Of a DNA stretch of 35,231 bases, positions 31,489 to 35,231 are shown piece after piece. The notes below the pieces were generated by a model, which searched no databases, was not told the DNA's origin, and saw only the letters and a program-made list of their open reading frames with translations. How positions within the stretch are numbered: the first letter of the stretch is position 1; each line of letters begins with the position of its first letter. Source of the stretch: CAZMCC01 sp964564695 (GTDB taxonomy: Bacteria > Planctomycetota > Phycisphaerae > Phycisphaerales > UBA1924); assembly GCA_964564695.1 (NCBI GenBank), contig CAZMCC010000034.1:1-35231 (forward strand). The letters are read 5' to 3'. Position numbers and translations under genes: made by a program.

Positions 31489-31959
31489 ATGCCCCTGCAC
31501 TGCACCTCATGCGGCTACCCCGCCCCGCAGACACTCACCTGTCCCGAGTGCGGTCGTCACGACTTTGAAACCCCCGGACTCTCCGCCGCACGCCGCGGGT
31601 GGCCGCTGCTGATCGCGTTCGTGCTGCTTCACGGAGCCTCGAAGTTGTTCGGCATGGCGCATGCGGTGCTCGACTACCACGCATCGATGAAGAACTTCGC
31701 GCTGCAGACGGCGACCACGCAGAACCCGCGCGTCGTCCCGACACTGTGGATGAGCACGAAAGAGTGGGCCGGTTTCTGGACCGTGACAAGCGTGGTCGCG
31801 CTCGCGGCGTTCCTGGCCGGGAGCATCGTGCTCATCTTCGCGATCGCGATTCCCCGTCACCGGGCCCGCCTCACGCTCATCGGCGTGCTGCTGTGCATGG
31901 TGACTCTCGGCGTGAGCCTCTACAACAGCATCGCGCAGATCGTGACGCTTCTGTCATGA
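31489..31959 (+). CDS. Short zinc-ribbon membrane protein
   Basis: A 156-residue protein: N-terminal zinc ribbon CTSCGYPAPQTLTCPECG (residues 5-22), then three hydrophobic regions (WPLLIAFVLLHGASKLFGMA, VTSVVALAAFLAGSIVLIFA, LTLIGVLLCMVTLGVSLY). It belongs to the same ribbon-plus-helices plan as the trio at 17680-19954 but is shorter and has no SxWQR motif. Function unknown. ATG 31489; no strong ribosome site. The stop is TGATCC, and the gene is followed by an 86-bp inverted repeat. Confidence 0.7.
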   Translation: MPLHCTSCGYPAPQTLTCPECGRHDFETPGLSAARRGWPLLIAFVLLHGASKLFGMAHAVLDYHASMKNFALQTATTQNPRVVPTLWMSTKEWAGFWTVTSVVALAAFLAGSIVLIFAIAIPRHRARLTLIGVLLCMVTLGVSLYNSIAQIVTLLS

Positions 31960-31977
31960 TCCCGGCTCTGATCGATA

Positions 31978-32063
31978 AGAGCCAGGAGCGGGAGCGACTG
32001 GCCACGGCGATGGCGATTGCGCAAGCGACATCGCCGTGGCCGGGCGCTTCCGCTTCCGGCTCT
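31978..32063. repeat. Long imperfect palindrome between the zinc-ribbon gene and the sugar dehydrogenase
   Basis: Inner perfect 13-bp stem GGCCACGGCGATG (32000-32012; 32029-32041) around 16 bases that include GCAA. Outer arms AGAGCCAGGAGCGGGAGCG and its complement match at 16 of 19. Total 86 bp between convergent gene ends; likely a bidirectional terminator derived from the repeat family. Confidence 0.8.
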
Positions 32064-32092
32064 CATCATCCACTCGCTCGCGCTCGCGTCTC

Positions 32093-33601
32093 CTACTTCA
32101 CCGGCACCAGCCGGATCACCTTGTCCGGCCCGTTGAGCACCACATAGATGGAACCGTCCGGCCCCACGGCCGTGTCGCGCACGCGCCCAAGGCCCTTGAG
32201 CAGTTCCTCGCGCTCGACCAGTTCGCCGGTGGCATCGTTCCCCGTCCCCGTCCCCGTCCCCGTCACCTTGAACCGGAAGCGGTCGACGGTGGCCCCCGAG
32301 AGCCCGCCCGCGACAAGGTCCCCGTTCCACATCGGAAACGCGTCGCCGCGGATCAGGTCCAGCCCGCACGCGCCAACCGAGGGCAGCCACAGCGCCGACG
32401 GCATCACAACCGGGCCGCCCGGCAGAACCTTCTCTTTGTCCGGGTCCATCCACGGCGTCCACTGCGGGGCGCCGTTGTAGTTGATCGCGAACGCGACGAG
32501 TGGCCAGCCGTAGTTGCGGCCCTTGAGGATGAGATTCACCTCGTCACCGCCCCGCGGCCCGTGCTCGGTGTCCCAGAGGTTGCCGCTGGCATCGAGCACG
32601 AGACCCTGCGGGTTGCGGTGGCCGAAGGACCAGATGCTCGGATACGCATCCGGTGTCTTGACGAAGGGGTTGTCCGCGGGGATCTTGCCGTCGTCCCAGA
32701 CGCGGTGGACCTTGCCGTTGGGCAGTGACAGGTTCTGGGCGTTCTCGCCGCGCCCGCGTTCGCCGATGCTGAAGTACAGGTGATAGCGGCCGGCCGCGTC
32801 CGCGGCGTCGGGCTTCTTGAACACCAGGCGAGATCCGAAGTGGATCCCGCTGTTGACGTAGTGCTCCTTCTTCGCCTCGAAGATGGTCTCCTGGTCCACC
32901 CACGCGCCGTCCTTGATGCGCCCGCGGACGATCTTCGTCATCGCCGGCCCCGAGTTCTTGCCGTCGCGCGGGTCGGAGTACGAGAGATAGATCCACGTGT
33001 TCCGCGCCCAATCCGGGTGCACGGCCACGTCCATCAGCCCGCCCTGTCCATCCTCGCGCACCGTGGGTGTGCCCTTGATGGGCGCCGACAGAACGCCGCC
33101 GCTGAAGACCTGGAGCTGCCCCGGCCGGTTGGTCACGAGCATCGAGCCGTCGGGGAGCCAGTCGACGCCCCACGGGACGTCGAGGCCGGCCTTCTCGTCG
33201 ATGACGGTCTCGAGCTTGAACTTGGTGTGCTGAGTCGTGTAGACGCCGTCGGCGTCGGGCTTGGGGTTGCCCTCGCGCTTGCGGAGGTCCTGCTCGCGGA
33301 GTTCGTGGAGGTAGACCACCAGGCCCCAGATCTGCGGGTCGGTGAGGGTCTGGCCGTAGGGGTCCATGCCGTCTTCGGGGAGGCCGTTCTTGATGGCGTT
33401 GAAGAAGTCGCGGTCGGTGCTGCCGTGCTTCCACTCGTTGTCGAGGAGGCTCTTGGCGTTCCCGCCCTTGCCGTTGGCGCCGTGGCACGTGACGCAGTTG
33501 TTCTTCCAGAGGGTCTCGACGCTCTGGGCGAGGGCGGGGGCGGCACCCGAGAGCGCGAGGGCTGACGCGACGGCAAAGAGGGCGGTGCGGGGGGGGCGCA
33601 T
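32093..33601 (-). CDS. Cytochrome c / PQQ-type (GSDH) sugar dehydrogenase
   Basis: A 502-residue exported redox protein. Signal peptide 1-26 (ALFAVASALALSGAAPALAQ). N-terminal cytochrome c domain (about 27-115) with heme motif NNCVTCHG (Cys36, Cys39, His40). C-terminal six-bladed glucose/sorbosone dehydrogenase (GSDH, PQQ-type) propeller: VPWGVDWLPDGSMLVTN, GGLMDVAVHPDW, HRNPQGLVLDASGNLWDTEH, GPRGGDEVNLI. The fused cytochrome probably passes electrons from sugar or alcohol oxidation to the respiratory chain. Start ATG 33601. A (CCCGTC)4 repeat in the DNA (32241-32264) encodes a Thr-Gly run near the C-terminus. Cofactor PQQ synthesis genes are not in the window. Confidence 0.9.
   Translation of the reverse strand: MRPPRTALFAVASALALSGAAPALAQSVETLWKNNCVTCHGANGKGGNAKSLLDNEWKHGSTDRDFFNAIKNGLPEDGMDPYGQTLTDPQIWGLVVYLHELREQDLRKREGNPKPDADGVYTTQHTKFKLETVIDEKAGLDVPWGVDWLPDGSMLVTNRPGQLQVFSGGVLSAPIKGTPTVREDGQGGLMDVAVHPDWARNTWIYLSYSDPRDGKNSGPAMTKIVRGRIKDGAWVDQETIFEAKKEHYVNSGIHFGSRLVFKKPDAADAAGRYHLYFSIGERGRGENAQNLSLPNGKVHRVWDDGKIPADNPFVKTPDAYPSIWSFGHRNPQGLVLDASGNLWDTEHGPRGGDEVNLILKGRNYGWPLVAFAINYNGAPQWTPWMDPDKEKVLPGGPVVMPSALWLPSVGACGLDLIRGDAFPMWNGDLVAGGLSGATVDRFRFKVTGTGTGTGNDATGELVEREELLKGLGRVRDTAVGPDGSIYVVLNGPDKVIRLVPVK
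32241..32264. repeat. Hexanucleotide tandem repeat inside the dehydrogenase gene
   Basis: Four exact copies of CCCGTC, encoding a Thr-Gly run (VTGTGTGTGND) near residues 446-453. Changes in copy number would keep the frame. Confidence 0.85.
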
Positions 33602-33649
33602 ATGGACCGATGGTACCGGCACGGCGACGGGCGGCGGCAATACCGACAC

Positions 33650-34009
33650 TCAGCCGCGTCGATCTTCGCTCACGGAGATCACCAGCCCGTCCGGGTCGGC
33701 ATCCTGGGCGATTCGCGCGCCAAACAGGTCCTTGGGGGGCTGGAGGCAGGGGACGTTCGCCGCGAGCATCCGCTTGTGGAACTCGTCGACGCTCGGGACG
33801 CCCAGGCCCGGACGGCTCGGGACCCCGGGGGGGGTGTCGCGTTGAGATCCGGATTCATCGGCCCGGTGCAGGGCGAGGGTCGCGCCCTCTGTGCCGAACT
33901 CGGTCCAGTGCGAGGTCTCGAACCGCAGGGGCATGCCGAGCACGTCGCGATAGACCGCGACGGAGCGCTTCATGTCGCTGACGAAGACGATGGCGTAGCT
34001 GACGCGCAT
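33650..34009 (-). CDS. VOC-fold (glyoxalase/bleomycin-resistance-like) protein
   Basis: A 119-residue vicinal-oxygen-chelate protein. Family features: YAIVFVSDMKRSVAVYRDVL, GMPLRFETSHWTEFG, ATLALHRADE, and PDGLVISVSE at the C-terminus. Candidate metal ligands include His in ALALHRAD and Glu in the C-terminal strand. The role is not predictable; family members include glyoxalases, dioxygenases and antibiotic-binding proteins. ATG 34009 is preferred; a frame open to 34078 adds no family-like residues. Gap of 48 bp before the sugar dehydrogenase on the same strand; divergent from the MscS gene with 58 bp between starts. Confidence 0.85.
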   Translation of the reverse strand: MRVSYAIVFVSDMKRSVAVYRDVLGMPLRFETSHWTEFGTEGATLALHRADESGSQRDTPPGVPSRPGLGVPSVDEFHKRMLAANVPCLQPPKDLFGARIAQDADPDGLVISVSEDRRG

Positions 34010-34067
34010 GTCCGGTGCTCCCGGGGGTTCACGCGGCGCGGGGTGTGTGCGCGTACGGTAGCCCGCC

Positions 34068-35144
34068 GTGATTTCCATGCTCGCGTCAAGCCCGCCGAAT
34101 CCTGCTGCGACCGGCGTCCTGCCCGTCGTGCTCGAGTGGGCGTTGCCCGCGGCGGCCCTGGTCGCGATCGTGGCCGCGTACCTCTTCCTGCGTCACCGGC
34201 TGCTCGGGCGATTGCGCGGTCACGCCGCCAAGACGAGCGCCCGGTGGGACGACCTGCTCGTCGACCTGCTGGCGAGCCTGCGGACATGGCTGCTGCTGCC
34301 GCCCCTGATCTACGCGGCGGCGCATGTGCTGGTCCCGCCGCTGTGGCTCGACAAGGCCCTGCACATCCTGGCGGTGACGTGCCTCGCCGTGCAGACGCTG
34401 CTGACGCTCAAAGTGGTGATCGACGCGGGGATCAACGAGCTGGTCCGCCGGTCCAACCGCGGCGGCGACGGGTACAACGCCGGGCTTTCGAGCAGCGTGA
34501 CCGTGATCCGGGTGATGCTGCTGGGCGTGGCCGCGGCCCTGGCCGCGCTGGCCGCGCTCGACAACATGAACGTCTCCGTCACGCCGATGCTCACGGGGCT
34601 CGGCATCGGCGGCGTTGCGGTGGCGCTCGCGGTGCAGAGCATCCTGAGCGACCTGTTCGGCTCGCTGACGATCATCCTGGACAAGCCGTTCGTGGTGGGC
34701 GACTACATCGTGGTGGGCCGTCAGGAGGGGACGGTCGAGCAGATCGGCATCAAGACCACGCGCGTCCGGGCCCTGTCGGGCGAGCAGCTCGTGTTCTCGA
34801 ACAGCGACCTCCTGTCGAGCCGCGTGCAGAATTTCAAGAGGATGCAGCAGCGCCGCGTGGCGTACACGTTCTCCGTGGCGGCATCGACGCCCACGGAAAA
34901 GATCCGGCGCGTGCCGGAGATTGTCCAACGCCAGTTCGAGAACCAGGGCACGGCACGCCTCGAACGCTGCACCATGACGATCGTGAGCGACACGTACCTG
35001 GGATTCGAGATTGTCTACACGATGCTGAAGCCCGACTCGGGCGAGTACATGGAGTTCCAGCAGGAGATGGTGATCGGGATGATCGACGGCCTGCGGCGCG
35101 AAGACATCGCGCTGGGCGCACGCCCGGCGGCGCTGCCGGCTTGA
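34068..35144 (+). CDS. MscS-family mechanosensitive channel
   Basis: A 358-residue small-conductance mechanosensitive channel. Three to four N-terminal helices (about 17-40, 70-95, 97-115), then the pore-lining helix and beta domain: LTGLGIGGVAVALAVQSILS, DLFGSLTIILDKPFVVGDYI, TVEQIGIKTTRVRALSGEQL, VFSNSDLLSSRVQNFKRM. Releases osmolytes on hypo-osmotic shock. Start GTG 34068 or ATG 34077. No partner gene visible. Confidence 0.92.
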   Translation: MISMLASSPPNPAATGVLPVVLEWALPAAALVAIVAAYLFLRHRLLGRLRGHAAKTSARWDDLLVDLLASLRTWLLLPPLIYAAAHVLVPPLWLDKALHILAVTCLAVQTLLTLKVVIDAGINELVRRSNRGGDGYNAGLSSSVTVIRVMLLGVAAALAALAALDNMNVSVTPMLTGLGIGGVAVALAVQSILSDLFGSLTIILDKPFVVGDYIVVGRQEGTVEQIGIKTTRVRALSGEQLVFSNSDLLSSRVQNFKRMQQRRVAYTFSVAASTPTEKIRRVPEIVQRQFENQGTARLERCTMTIVSDTYLGFEIVYTMLKPDSGEYMEFQQEMVIGMIDGLRREDIALGARPAALPA

Positions 35145-35231
35145 GGGCGGAGAGCGCCTGTGGGCCGCACTCGCTCCTAGTGTAGTGTTTCACACAGATT
35201 CCACCATATCGAGCGACTTCCGTGCGCGGCG
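35145..35231 (+). other. Window end, possible start of a mobile-element terminus
   Basis: 87 bp after the channel gene without an open frame. GC content falls abruptly, and TAGTGTAGTGTTTCACAC (around 35180-35197) is a near-palindrome of the type found at insertion-sequence ends. Nothing further can be said within the window. Confidence 0.2.

Overview
The window looks like chromosomal DNA from a high-GC planctomycete, most likely class Phycisphaerae. This rests on its roughly two-thirds GC content, frequent GTG starts, a family of small CxxC zinc-ribbon membrane proteins, Gfo/Idh/MocA oxidoreductases (one with a Tat signal), a formylglycine-enzyme-like lipoprotein, and many short palindromic repeats at gene ends. 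No rRNA, tRNA, CRISPR array, prophage or complete insertion sequence was seen. The placement is inferred from gene content and style, not from a marker gene.

Layout: 1-2163 holds histidine degradation (hutU partial, hutH). 2261-3610 is a secreted alpha/beta-hydrolase lipoprotein. The convergent gap after it holds a 28-bp sequence that closely matches a XerC/XerD dif site (3631-3658). 3727-6925 carries an acetyltransferase, a 63-residue membrane protein, prolyl-tRNA synthetase and a small basic protein. 7001-10539 is a metal-linked region: two copies of a cassette (degenerate HMA-domain protein plus CsoR-like repressor), each behind CsoR-type operators, followed by small membrane proteins. 10635-16726 carries aspartate kinase with a short overlapping upstream frame, two tandem TlpA-type thioredoxin proteins, ObgE and a PilZ protein. 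17039-19954 has a second acetyltransferase and three tandem zinc-ribbon membrane paralogues. 20138-25727 has an MFS transporter, apt, an orphan groES and mutS. 25850-31959 has an epimerase-dehydrogenase fusion, apbE, an FGE-like lipoprotein, a Tat-exported Gfo/Idh/MocA protein and a fourth zinc-ribbon protein. 32093-35144 has a cytochrome c/PQQ-type sugar dehydrogenase, a VOC-fold protein and an MscS channel.

The most unusual content is a set of short palindromic elements. Many sit exactly at stop codons and even supply the stop (obgE, mutS, groES, proS, the PilZ gene, the MFS gene). Others are inserted in frame inside proS, mutS and the epimerase-dehydrogenase gene, or form the tail of an acetyltransferase. 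Their hairpins have different stems but share small loops: GCAA/GCGA (GNRA type) in one group and GCTTTG/GCTCTG in another. Some also carry G-A/G-A steps flanked by GC pairs. This is the signature of a structured mobile or domesticated repeat. Together with the dif-like site, and a strand-composition switch near 18-20 kb, the window may lie in the replication terminus region.
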